Assembly (NCBI RefSeq): GCF_010634855.1
Contig: NZ_MWLQ01000003.1
Location: 106,722-170,721 of the forward strand
Direction of reading: 5' to 3'
Origin: Microbacterium sp. B35-30
GTDB lineage: Bacteria; Actinomycetota; Actinomycetes; Actinomycetales; Microbacteriaceae
DNA: 64,000 nt
The position numbers were made by a program, and so were the translations under genes. The notes beneath the pieces are model-generated. The model saw only the letters and a program-made list of their open reading frames with translations. It was not told the origin of the DNA and ran no database searches. Shown one piece after another: positions 1 through 6,419 of this stretch (positions within the stretch are counted from its first letter, which is position 1; each line of letters begins with the position of its first letter).

Positions 1-260
1 CCAGCGGCAAGGTGGTACGCTCTGCCGTGGCCGAGGTCCCCGCCAAGGGTCGAGACACGATGGGTGTCGTGTTCGCCCGCTCCGGCGGCGACGACCGCAT
101 CCTCGCGATCGCCCGCAACGGGGAACGCGGCCTCGCCGAAGAACCCGAGGACGCCGCTGACGCAGCCCCAGAGGCCGCGTCACCTGAGACCCCGTCATCA
201 GTAGACACCGACGGGTCGGATGCCTCCCCCGAGACCCCCGAAGAGAGCACTGACGCATGA
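1..260 (+). CDS. gyrA: DNA gyrase subunit A, C-terminal fragment (5' end outside window)
   Basis: Only the last 85 codons are present, entering in the frame that starts at base 3 (S-G-K-V-V-R). The first part ([19 protein letters not shown]) resembles the last beta-pinwheel blade of actinobacterial GyrA. It is followed by a low-complexity acidic tail rich in E, D, A and P, as is common at the GyrA C terminus in this group. GyrA is the DNA-cleaving subunit of the type II topoisomerase that supercoils DNA. The TGA stop (258-260) overlaps the ATG of the next gene in an ATGA junction, and the DUF3566 gene plus tRNA-Ile/tRNA-Ala that follow are the standard gyrA neighbours in Actinobacteria. The catalytic region is outside the window, so the call rests on this tail and on synteny. 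Confidence 0.88.
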   Translation, partial: SGKVVRSAVAEVPAKGRDTMGVVFARSGGDDRILAIARNGERGLAEEPEDAADAAPEAASPETPSSVDTDGSDASPETPEESTDA

Positions 261-661
261 GCACGGTAGCCGACAAGCTCGCCAAGAAATCGAGTCACAA
301 GACCAGCGCCAAGCAGGTGCGCCTGCGCCTGGTGTACGTGGACTTCTGGTCCGCGGTGAAGCTGTCCTTCCTGGCCGCGATCGCGATCGCGGTGGTGACG
401 GTCGTCGCGTTCGTGATGGTGTACCTGGTGGTGTCGACCACCGGTCTCATCGGCAAGGCCGACGAGTTCTTCTCGAGCTTCACCGACGGCAGCATCCTGC
501 TGTCGGACTTCGTGAGCTTCCCGCAGGTCCTGGCCTTCTCGGCCGTCGTGGCAATCCTCAACCTGGTGGTCGTCACGGTGCTCGGCGCCGTGATCGCGGG
601 CATCTACAACCTCGCCGTCAAGGTGACCGGCGGGCTGCTCGTCGGCTTCACCTCGAACTGA
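257..661 (+). CDS. DUF3566 domain membrane protein downstream of gyrA
   Basis: A 134-residue protein with a basic N terminus (residues 1-25, many K and R), a transmembrane helix at about 36-59 and a second at about 91-117, separated by an acidic/aromatic loop ([13 protein letters not shown]). This is the typical layout of DUF3566, a small integral membrane protein encoded directly after gyrA in most Actinobacteria. Its function is unknown, but the position next to gyrase and near crgA suggests a membrane or cell-division role; that is inference. Translation is probably coupled to gyrA through the ATGA overlap at 257-260. Confidence 0.88.
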   Translation: MSTVADKLAKKSSHKTSAKQVRLRLVYVDFWSAVKLSFLAAIAIAVVTVVAFVMVYLVVSTTGLIGKADEFFSSFTDGSILLSDFVSFPQVLAFSAVVAILNLVVVTVLGAVIAGIYNLAVKVTGGLLVGFTSN

Positions 662-681
662 CGGAAACTCGACGGGCTCGA

Positions 682-711
682 TTCGTGAAATCGGGCTGCG
701 TCGGGTAAAGT
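682..711 (+). promoter_or_regulatory. Candidate promoter for the tRNA-Ile/tRNA-Ala pair
   Basis: A -10-like TAAAGT at 706-711 is preceded, with an 18-nt spacer, by a weak -35-like TTCGTG at 682-687. Transcription would start about 30 nt before tRNA-Ile. The -10 fits the TANNNT pattern well; the -35 is poor. Confidence 0.35.
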
Positions 712-746
712 CTTGGAGGTTGCGGAACGCAGTTCCGCAGACATTC

Positions 747-820
747 GGGGCTATAGCTCAGGCGGTTAGAGCGCTTCACTGATAATGAAGAGGTCCCAGG
801 TTCAAGTCCTGGTAGCCCCA
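747..820 (+). tRNA. tRNA-Ile (GAT anticodon)
   Basis: A 74-nt cloverleaf. The acceptor stem GGGGCTA (747-753) pairs with TAGCCCC (813-819), followed by discriminator A820. The D arm contains TAGCTCAGGCGGTTAGAG, the anticodon stem CTTCA/TGAAG encloses the loop CTGATAA giving anticodon GAT, and the T arm contains GGTTCAAGTCC. No CCA is encoded. It lies 11 nt before tRNA-Ala, forming the isolated Ile-Ala pair usual downstream of gyrA in Actinobacteria. Confidence 0.97.
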
Positions 821-831
821 CACCTTGCCCC

Positions 832-904
832 GGGGCCTTAGCTCAGTTGGTAGAGCGCCTGCTTTGCAAGCAGGATGTCAGGAGTTCGAATCTCCTAGGC
901 TCCA
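832..904 (+). tRNA. tRNA-Ala (TGC anticodon)
   Basis: A 73-nt cloverleaf. The acceptor stem GGGGCCT (832-838) pairs with AGGCTCC (897-903), including the G3:U70 wobble that is the alanine identity determinant, followed by discriminator A904. The anticodon stem CCTGC/GCAGG encloses TTTGCAA, giving anticodon TGC. The T arm GAGTTCGAATC is canonical. No CCA is encoded. Confidence 0.97.
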
Positions 905-914
905 CAACGTGAAG

Positions 915-946
915 AGAGCCGGCTCCCGCGTGGGGCCGGCTTTCCT
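915..946 (+). terminator. Rho-independent-type terminator after the tRNA pair
   Basis: An inverted repeat AGCCGGC (917-923) / GCCGGCT (935-941), extended inwards by CCC/GGG with one bulged T, is followed by TTTCCTC. It lies 12 nt downstream of tRNA-Ala. Confidence 0.7.
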
Positions 947-982
947 CGTTTCCCGAGAGTTCTCCCGTGGGTATGGTGAAGC

Positions 983-1420
983 ATGGACCTGCGCGTCGCG
1001 GCCTACGCGGTGATCATCGACGAAGACGACCGCATGCTGCTCGCCCACTGGAACGAGGGACGGCGCTCCGCGTGGACGCTGCCCGGAGGCGGACTCGAAG
1101 AGGGCGAGGACCCCGAGCGGGCCGCACGCCGCGAGGTCAGGGAAGAGACCGGATACCGGGTGGCGATCGATGCGCTGCTGGGCATCCACTCCCGCGTGAT
1201 CCCGCCCGGCAGGCGGCTGATTCCCGGCGCCGACCGTCCGCTGCATACCCTGCGCATCGTCTATCGCGCACACATCACCGGGGGACGACTGCGCAACGAG
1301 ACGAACGGCACGACGGATCGCGCCGAGTGGTTCGCGCTCACAGAGGTGCGCGCGTTGCAGCGCGTGAAGCTGGTCGACATCGCCCTGGAGATGGCCGGAC
1401 TCGAACTGCCGGTGCGCTGA
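983..1420 (+). CDS. NUDIX hydrolase
   Basis: A 145-residue single-domain protein. The Nudix box is complete at residues 36-58: G36, E42, then R50-E51-x2-E54-E55-x-G57, matching GX5EX7REUXEEXGU. It therefore binds Mg2+ and hydrolyses a nucleoside diphosphate linked to another group. Nothing in the sequence fixes the substrate. The ATG at 983 has no clear Shine-Dalgarno sequence; a -10-like TATGGT at 972-977 lies 5 nt upstream, so the mRNA may be leaderless or nearly so. It ends 16 nt before the convergent YbaK gene. Confidence 0.9.
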   Translation: MDLRVAAYAVIIDEDDRMLLAHWNEGRRSAWTLPGGGLEEGEDPERAARREVREETGYRVAIDALLGIHSRVIPPGRRLIPGADRPLHTLRIVYRAHITGGRLRNETNGTTDRAEWFALTEVRALQRVKLVDIALEMAGLELPVR

Positions 1421-1436
1421 CCGGCGGAGCACGCCG

Positions 1437-1934
1437 TCAGTCGGTCGGCTGCGAGATGTCGGCGACCGTCGCACCGTAGGCGGCGACGAGGTCATCGGCG
1501 TCGACGAACATGCTGTAGCCGTGCGCACCCGCCCCCATCGCGATGCGCTGACCGACGATCTCGCTGTCGGCGTAGATCGGCCAGTCATGAGTGCTCCCGA
1601 GGGGCACGATCGTGCCGCGCTCGTATCCCGTCGCGGCCAGGGCGCGCGCCGGATCCGGCAATTGCAGCTTGTTGACCCCGACGACCGCGCGCAGTTTGGG
1701 CCATGAGATCGCCCGGTCACCAGGGATCAGCGCGAACAGGTAAGTGTCGTCGCTGCGTTTGACCACGAGGGTCTTCACGATGCCCGAGGCCGGGATGCCG
1801 AGGATCGCGGCGGCTTCGGGCAGGCTGTTCGCGGCCGGGCGCTCGCGGATCTCGATCGCCAGGCCGCGAGCGGAGGCCGCCGCGCGGACGCGGTCGACCC
1901 CCGTCAGTGTCTCGCCGGTCGTGGGCTCAGGCAT
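1437..1934 (-). CDS. YbaK/ProX-type aminoacyl-tRNA editing domain protein
   Basis: A 165-residue free-standing editing domain. It has the conserved lysine in GIVKTLVVK (K54), the PGDRAIS region and a terminal IAMGAGAHGYSMFVDADDL block typical of the YbaK/EbsC/ProX superfamily, which deacylates mischarged tRNAs such as Cys-tRNA-Pro or Ala-tRNA-Pro. The ATG at 1932-1934 was chosen because it directly precedes the conserved domain and overlaps the end of the upstream gene by 8 nt; longer extensions lie entirely inside that gene. Substrate specificity cannot be read from the sequence. Confidence 0.85.
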   Translation of the reverse strand: MPEPTTGETLTGVDRVRAAASARGLAIEIRERPAANSLPEAAAILGIPASGIVKTLVVKRSDDTYLFALIPGDRAISWPKLRAVVGVNKLQLPDPARALAATGYERGTIVPLGSTHDWPIYADSEIVGQRIAMGAGAHGYSMFVDADDLVAAYGATVADISQPTD

Positions 1935-2493
1935 CCGGGGCGCGCAGCGGGTCGTCGGCGACCCACAGCTCGTCGTCGGCGCGCAGCGTCTGCCACGCGG
2001 CGTAGAGCACGCCGACCGCGGCCGCCACACCCAGGATGATGGCGATCACGCCGCCGGCGCCGATCCCCTTCTTCTGGGGCTCGGCACGCTCGAGGCGAGC
2101 CGAGAGGTACCGGGTGGCCTCGCGGGCGTACTTGTCGGCCTTCTTGCTGTACGTCTTCTTGTCGGGCAGTGCGCGACCGCCGGCGAGGTGCGCGCGCGTG
2201 TCGTTCGCGGCATCCCACACCGACAGCGCGGAGCCGACCACGGCACCGGCTGCCGGGATGACCGTGCCGCTCACGACCTTCTTACCCTTGTCGACATAGG
2301 GTGCGGCGTACTTCTCGTAACCCGCCTGCACCTGCGGCTTGACCTGCTCCCGGCCGAAGTGTCCGAGCTGCCGACTGGCCTCCCGTGCGACGGACGCGGC
2401 CTCACCCACCAAAACCTGCTGGGTCTCCCACAGCTGATTGGCCTGCTTCTGAAGCTTCTCGAGTTCCTTCTTGCGCTTGCGGCTGACGCTCAC
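1927..2493 (-). CDS. Hypothetical single-pass membrane protein, basic coiled-coil N terminus
   Basis: A 188-residue protein starting at GTG 2491-2493 with a good AGGGAGG Shine-Dalgarno 7 nt upstream; earlier in-frame starts would run into the ppiA promoter region. Residues 1-45 are charged and heptad-like (KKELEKLQKQANQLWETQQ). The middle is Gly/Ala rich (VIPAAGAVVGSALSVWDAA), a basic stretch follows, and one hydrophobic helix lies near 145-167 before an acidic C-terminal tail. No enzyme motif was found. It shares an operon with, and overlaps, the YbaK gene and is divergent from ppiA. The family was not recognised. Confidence 0.75.
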   Translation of the reverse strand: MSVSRKRKKELEKLQKQANQLWETQQVLVGEAASVAREASRQLGHFGREQVKPQVQAGYEKYAAPYVDKGKKVVSGTVIPAAGAVVGSALSVWDAANDTRAHLAGGRALPDKKTYSKKADKYAREATRYLSARLERAEPQKKGIGAGGVIAIILGVAAAVGVLYAAWQTLRADDELWVADDPLRAPDA

Positions 2494-2588
2494 GGTTGCC
2501 CTCCCTGTCGTGGGGATGTCGTCTCCCCATCTTGCCAGACCACCGCCGAGACGGGAGGGGTTGCAGCGAACTCTGAGACAATGTAGGA

Positions 2589-3161
2589 ATGCCGCTTCAC
2601 ACCGCTGTCGCAACGATCCACACCAACTACGGCGACATCGTCGTCAACCTGTTCGGAGACCACGCCCCCCGCACCGTGCAGAACTTCGTCGGGCTCTCCG
2701 ACGGTTCGCAGGCGTGGACGCACCCGGCGACCGGCAAGCCGGGCGAGGGCCCGCTGTACAAGGACGTCATCTTCCACCGCGTGATCTCGGGTTTCATGAT
2801 CCAGGGCGGCGACCCGCTCGGCCAGGGCGTCGGCGGACCGGGCTACAACTTCAACGACGAGATCAACGGCGAACTCACCTTCACCGCGCCGTACAAGCTC
2901 GCCATGGCGAACGCGGGCCTCCGCCGCAACGCGATCACCGGCCAGCCCGAAGGCACCAACGGCTCGCAGTTCTTCATCACCGTCCCCGGCCAGGGCGGCC
3001 GCGGACCGGAGTGGCTGCAGGGCAAGCACTCGATCTTCGGCGAGGTCGCCGACGACGCCTCGAAGGCCGTCGTCGACACCATCGCCGAGGTGCCGACGGC
3101 CGCCGGCGACCGCCCGGTCGAGCCGGTCGTCATCGAGTCGATCGACATCGCCTCGGTCTGA
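2589..3161 (+). CDS. ppiA: Peptidyl-prolyl cis-trans isomerase, cyclophilin type
   Basis: A 190-residue cyclophilin. It has the catalytic-face motif VIFHRVISGFMIQGGDPLG, then the GTNGSQFFIT segment and the HSIFGEV block. No signal peptide is present, so it is cytosolic. It catalyses proline isomerisation during protein folding. The gene sits close to gyrA and upstream of the rhomboid/crgA genes, as ppiA does in mycobacteria. A -10-like GACAAT at 2577-2582 lies 6 nt before the ATG and no Shine-Dalgarno is visible, so a leaderless transcript is likely (inference). Confidence 0.95.
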   Translation: MPLHTAVATIHTNYGDIVVNLFGDHAPRTVQNFVGLSDGSQAWTHPATGKPGEGPLYKDVIFHRVISGFMIQGGDPLGQGVGGPGYNFNDEINGELTFTAPYKLAMANAGLRRNAITGQPEGTNGSQFFITVPGQGGRGPEWLQGKHSIFGEVADDASKAVVDTIAEVPTAAGDRPVEPVVIESIDIASV

Positions 3162-3174
3162 TCCTCCGGGTACT

Positions 3175-3206
3175 GGGCTTGCGGCGGCGATCGCCGCTGC
3201 AAGCCC
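3175..3206 (+). terminator. Hairpin terminator after ppiA
   Basis: A near-perfect 32-nt inverted repeat (GGGCTTGC ... GCAAGCCC, with GGCGATCGCC at the centre) starts 14 nt after the ppiA stop. There is no T-run, so it is either a weak intrinsic terminator or an mRNA 3' end stabiliser. Confidence 0.6.
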
Positions 3207-3254
3207 GGATCCCCGCGGGTCTGCGTTCCGCGCCCGAGCTCACGAGTACCCGGG

Positions 3255-3315
3255 CCCACCAAACCTGAGTCCACGAAAACCCCTGAGCCCACAAACCCTG
3301 AGCCCACAAACAGAG
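3255..3315. repeat. Degenerate 15-18 bp tandem repeat
   Basis: Four imperfect units of CCCACAAACCCTGAG type occupy 3255-3269, 3270-3287, 3288-3302 and 3303-3315. They end 12 nt before the GTG of the rhomboid gene, within its probable leader. Confidence 0.7.
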
Positions 3316-3326
3316 ACGGGCGCCGC

Positions 3327-4238
3327 GTGACCACCGACGACTTCCAGCGCAACCGCGAGAACTTCTGCTACCGGCATCCCGACCGGCAGAGCTTCGTGCT
3401 CTGCCAGCGCTGCCTGCGCACCATCTGCCCGGAGTGCCAGACGCCGGCCGCCGTCGGCGTCGTCTGCCCCGAGTGCCTGCGCGATCAGCAGAAGGCGCAG
3501 TCGCCCGCTCAGCGCAAGGCGGAGCGCCAGTGGTCGCGTCCGCGCGCGGTGTCGGCGTCGTCGGGGCGACCGATCGTCACGTACGCGCTCATCGGCATCA
3601 CCGCCTTCGTGTACCTGCTGCAGCTCATCCCCGGGTTCGGTGACACCGTCACCGGTGCCTTGATGTTCACCCCGGCGTACCTCTACCCCGCCTGGTTCGG
3701 CGTCTTCGAGCCCTGGCGACTGATCACCGTGCTCTTCGTGCACGATTCCAACGGGATCTGGCACGTCGCGCTCAACATGCTGGCGCTGTGGATGCTCGGG
3801 CGCAGCCTCGAGCCACTCCTCGGACGCGGCAGATTCCTCACCCTCTATCTGCTGAGCGGTCTCGGCGGCTCGGTCGCCGTCGTCCTGCTGGGCTTCGACA
3901 CCTTCGTCGTGGGAGCGTCCGGTGCGATCTACGGATTGTTCGGCGCGCTGCTGATCATCGGACGTCACATCGGTGCGAACATCACCGGCATCGCCGTGGT
4001 GCTGGGGATCAACCTCGTCATCACGTTCCTGCCGCTCTTGTACGGCGGCGGCGTGCGGGTGTCGTGGCAGGCGCACCTCGGCGGGCTGCTGACCGGCCTG
4101 CTGGTCGCGTTCATCTTCACGCGCACGCGCGCGGTGCGACAGCGCAGGCTGCAGATCGGCCTGCTCGTCGCGGTCGCCGCCGGGCTGGTGGCCCTGCTGT
4201 TCGTGCCGGCACTGTTCCCCGCCCTCGTCCTCGGGTAG
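3327..4238 (+). CDS. Rhomboid family intramembrane serine protease with N-terminal zinc-finger-like domain
   Basis: A 303-residue protein. Residues 14-50 form a Cys/His cluster (CYRH...C-x2-C...C-x2-C...C-x2-C) resembling a B-box-type zinc finger. The rhomboid domain (about 85-285) carries the catalytic serine in GASGA (S198) and catalytic histidine in QAHLGG (H250), with H146 and N150 in the WHVALNML helix that supports the oxyanion hole. It should cleave transmembrane substrates within the membrane. The GTG at 3327 follows GAGACGGG, a weak Shine-Dalgarno. It lies between ppiA and the convergent crgA, the conserved order near the actinobacterial origin. Substrates are unknown. Confidence 0.9.
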   Translation: MTTDDFQRNRENFCYRHPDRQSFVLCQRCLRTICPECQTPAAVGVVCPECLRDQQKAQSPAQRKAERQWSRPRAVSASSGRPIVTYALIGITAFVYLLQLIPGFGDTVTGALMFTPAYLYPAWFGVFEPWRLITVLFVHDSNGIWHVALNMLALWMLGRSLEPLLGRGRFLTLYLLSGLGGSVAVVLLGFDTFVVGASGAIYGLFGALLIIGRHIGANITGIAVVLGINLVITFLPLLYGGGVRVSWQAHLGGLLTGLLVAFIFTRTRAVRQRRLQIGLLVAVAAGLVALLFVPALFPALVLG

Positions 4239-4262
4239 ACCTCTCCCCCGCTCGGGCCGGAG

Positions 4263-4283
4263 TTATCCACAGGCTCATCCACA
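4263..4283 (+). promoter_or_regulatory. DnaA box plus near-match in a convergent intergenic gap
   Basis: TTATCCACA at 4263-4271 matches the consensus DnaA box exactly. TCATCCACA at 4275-4283 differs at one base, in the same orientation with 12-nt spacing. Two GTTAAC palindromes follow at 4319-4324 and 4331-4336. The stretch is unusually AT-rich and lies between two convergent genes, where no promoter is needed. Confidence 0.55.
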
Positions 4284-4395
4284 GCCTGGGGAGAATGACA
4301 GCCGTGTAATTCACAGGTGTTAACAGACTTGTTAACAACTCCGGATGCCGCTCCCGCAGTGCCCCGCGCGCCGCGACTCCCGGCATCCGGGCACG

Positions 4396-4428
4396 GAAAA
4401 ACCCCGGTCGTCATAGACCGGGGTTTCT
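4396..4428. terminator. Bidirectional terminator between rhomboid gene and crgA
   Basis: The stem AAACCCCGGTC (4398-4408) / GACCGGGGTTT (4416-4426) has a 7-nt loop. On the minus strand it is followed by TTTTTCC, a good intrinsic terminator for crgA; on the plus strand by TTTCTCG. Confidence 0.85.
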
Positions 4429-4443
4429 CGTTCGCAGGGTTCG

Positions 4444-4683
4444 CTATCGCCAGCGCGTGGTCATGAGGAAGCCGATGAAGGCGATTCCGAAGCCGATCAC
4501 CAGATTCCACGCCCCGATGTCGGGAATCGGGAACGCCATGCCGCTCAGATAGAAGACGAGGATCCAGACCAGGCCGATGAGCATCAGTCCGATCATGATC
4601 GGCTTGAACCACACCGGATTGGGTGCGGCTTCGCCTTCTGCGCGCTCGACGAGCGAGTCGTCGTCTTTGCCGGGTCGTGCCAT
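4444..4683 (-). CDS. crgA: Cell division protein CrgA
   Basis: A 79-residue protein with an acidic/charged N terminus and two transmembrane helices at about 27-47 and 58-75, ending TTRWR. This size, topology and its position between the rhomboid gene and the sortase/pabA/pknB block identify CrgA, which in mycobacteria and streptomycetes recruits FtsZ, FtsI and other divisome components. The ATG at 4681-4683 was chosen because upstream sequence is not CrgA-like and overlaps the divergent sortase gene. Confidence 0.93.
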   Translation of the reverse strand: MARPGKDDDSLVERAEGEAAPNPVWFKPIMIGLMLIGLVWILVFYLSGMAFPIPDIGAWNLVIGFGIAFIGFLMTTRWR

Positions 4684-4738
4684 GGTCAAGAGTCTAACTG
4701 CCAGCCGGCCCTCACCTGTGCTGTGGGAGAATCGGCCT

Positions 4739-5530
4739 GTGGATGAAGCCGTGTCCGACCTGGGGCGCGCCGCGCGCAGGGGACGAACGCCGCGCCGGCG
4801 CACGTCGGTCGTCGGCGTCATCGGCGAGGTGCTCATCACCGCCGGCGTCATCGTCCTCCTCTATGTGGTCTGGCAGCTCTGGGTCGGCGATCTGATCTAC
4901 GGCGCCGAGCGCAACGCCGAGGGCACGGAGCTGTCGCAGGAGTGGGCCGAGCAGTTCGAGCAGGAGGCCCCGGTCGCGGCGCCGACCCCCGATGCCGCCG
5001 CACCGGCCGAGCCGGTCACGGCACCGCCGCCCCTGCTGTCCGAGCCGGCCGACGCGCAGGAGTTCGCGGTCATGCGCATCCCCCGCTTCGGCGACGACTA
5101 CGCGGTGCCGATGGCGGGCGGCGTGACGCGTGCCCGCACGCTCGACACGATCGGGATCGGCCATTACCCGGGCACCAGCATGCCCGGCGAGCCGGGCAAC
5201 TTCGCCCTTGCCGCCCACCGCACGACGTTCGGCGCTCCCTTCAACCGCATCGCAGAGCTGCACGTCGGCGACGCCATCGTGGTGGAGACGCAAGAGGGCT
5301 GGTACACGTATCGCTTCCGCACGCTGCAGTACGTCCGCCCGGACGAGGTCGAGGTGCTCCTGCCCGTCCCGCAGGCCATGGACGTCCCCGCGGGCACCGC
5401 GTACATCACGCTGACCAGCTGCAGCCCGAAGCTGTCGATGACGGAGCGCATCGTCGCCTACGGCGTGTTCGAGTCGTTCACTCCGCGATCCGCCGGACAG
5501 CTGCCGCCGTCCCTCCAGGCGGTGGCCTGA
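4739..5530 (+). CDS. Class E sortase
   Basis: A 263-residue membrane-anchored transpeptidase. An arginine-rich N terminus is followed by a transmembrane helix at about 25-48, a Pro/Ala linker (75-105) and the sortase domain from about 108. Catalytic residues are H160 in AAHRTTFG, C228 in TLTSC and R237 in MTERIVAYG. Class E sortases attach surface proteins with LAXTG or related signals to peptidoglycan. The GTG at 4739 is preceded by GGGAGA at 9 nt. The gene is divergent from crgA and overlaps the next small gene (TGATG). It is the only sortase seen here, while a large LPATG protein lies 50 kb away. Confidence 0.92.
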   Translation: MDEAVSDLGRAARRGRTPRRRTSVVGVIGEVLITAGVIVLLYVVWQLWVGDLIYGAERNAEGTELSQEWAEQFEQEAPVAAPTPDAAAPAEPVTAPPPLLSEPADAQEFAVMRIPRFGDDYAVPMAGGVTRARTLDTIGIGHYPGTSMPGEPGNFALAAHRTTFGAPFNRIAELHVGDAIVVETQEGWYTYRFRTLQYVRPDEVEVLLPVPQAMDVPAGTAYITLTSCSPKLSMTERIVAYGVFESFTPRSAGQLPPSLQAVA

Positions 5531-5718
5531 TGTACGGGGCACTCTGGCGGGTACTGCCGGGACCCTGGTGGGTGCGGGTGCTCATTCTGCTCGTGCTCGT
5601 GGCGGCGCTGCTCTACGGGCTGCTGTTCTTCGCATTCCCGTGGGTGAGCCAGTTCGTGAACCCGCAGGAGGTCACGGTCACCCTTCCGGTCGCGCCGGCC
5701 GGTGCGCCGGTGTCGTGA
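5530..5718 (+). CDS. Small single-pass membrane protein between sortase and pabA
   Basis: A 62-residue protein with an aromatic start (MYGALWRVLPGPWWV), one transmembrane helix at about 15-37 and a short outside tail. The ATG overlaps the sortase stop (TGATG) and its own stop overlaps the pabA GTG (GTGA), so the three genes are translationally coupled. A small membrane protein at this location is common in related genomes. No function can be assigned; a sortase accessory role is possible but unproven. Confidence 0.75.
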   Translation: MYGALWRVLPGPWWVRVLILLVLVAALLYGLLFFAFPWVSQFVNPQEVTVTLPVAPAGAPVS

Positions 5719-6362
5719 GCGCGGGATCGTCGTCGTCGCGCATCCTCGTCGTCGACAACCATGACAGCTTCGTCCACACCCTGGTCGGGTACCTGCACGA
5801 GCTCGGCGCCGAGACCGACCTGGTGGAGGCCGACGCGATCTCCGACGCGGCGCAGGCCATCGAGGGTCGGCCGGGTGTGCTGGTCTCGCCGGGTCCGGGC
5901 ACGCCGGGTGACGCCGGGGCGTCGATCGCCGTCGTCCGCGCCGCGGCGGCAGGCGGCATCCCCCTCCTGGGGGTGTGCCTCGGCCACCAAGCCATCGGCG
6001 AGGCGTTCGGTGCAACGGTCGACCACGCCACCGAGCTCATGCACGGCATGACCTCGCTCGTGCATCACGACGGGTCGCCGCTGTACAGCGGGCTGCCCGA
6101 CCCGTTCACCGCGACGCGCTACCACTCGCTCGCGATCGTCCCCGAGACTCTTCCCGTCGAGCTCGTGGTGACCAGCCGCACGGCGAGCGGCGTCATCATG
6201 GGCGTCGCGCACCGCACCGCCCCGATCGTCGGCGTGCAGTTCCACCCGGAGAGCGTGCTGACCGAGGGCGGACATCGCCTGCTCGGCAACTGGCTCGCCT
6301 CGGTGGGATACACGGATGCCGCGGCCCGCGGCGCCACGCTGAGCCCGCGCCGCGATCCCTGA
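5715..6362 (+). CDS. pabA: Glutamine amidotransferase, anthranilate/aminodeoxychorismate synthase component II
   Basis: A 215-residue class I glutamine amidotransferase. It has the LVVDNHDSF start motif of TrpG/PabA, the nucleophile C88 in GVCLGHQAIGEAFG and the triad partners H177 and E179 in GVQFHPES. It supplies ammonia from glutamine to a chorismate-using partner, giving 4-amino-4-deoxychorismate (folate) or anthranilate (tryptophan). The partner subunit is not in this window, so the pathway is undecided; the corresponding gene beside pknB is called trpG or pabA in other Actinobacteria. The GTG start lies in a GTGA overlap with the preceding gene. Confidence 0.9.
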   Translation: MSAGSSSSRILVVDNHDSFVHTLVGYLHELGAETDLVEADAISDAAQAIEGRPGVLVSPGPGTPGDAGASIAVVRAAAAGGIPLLGVCLGHQAIGEAFGATVDHATELMHGMTSLVHHDGSPLYSGLPDPFTATRYHSLAIVPETLPVELVVTSRTASGVIMGVAHRTAPIVGVQFHPESVLTEGGHRLLGNWLASVGYTDAAARGATLSPRRDP

Positions 6363-6419
6363 GCCCCCCGCCGCGACGCCTGATCCCTCTCGCCACGGCG
6401 GAGCTCCGCCCGCAGCGGG

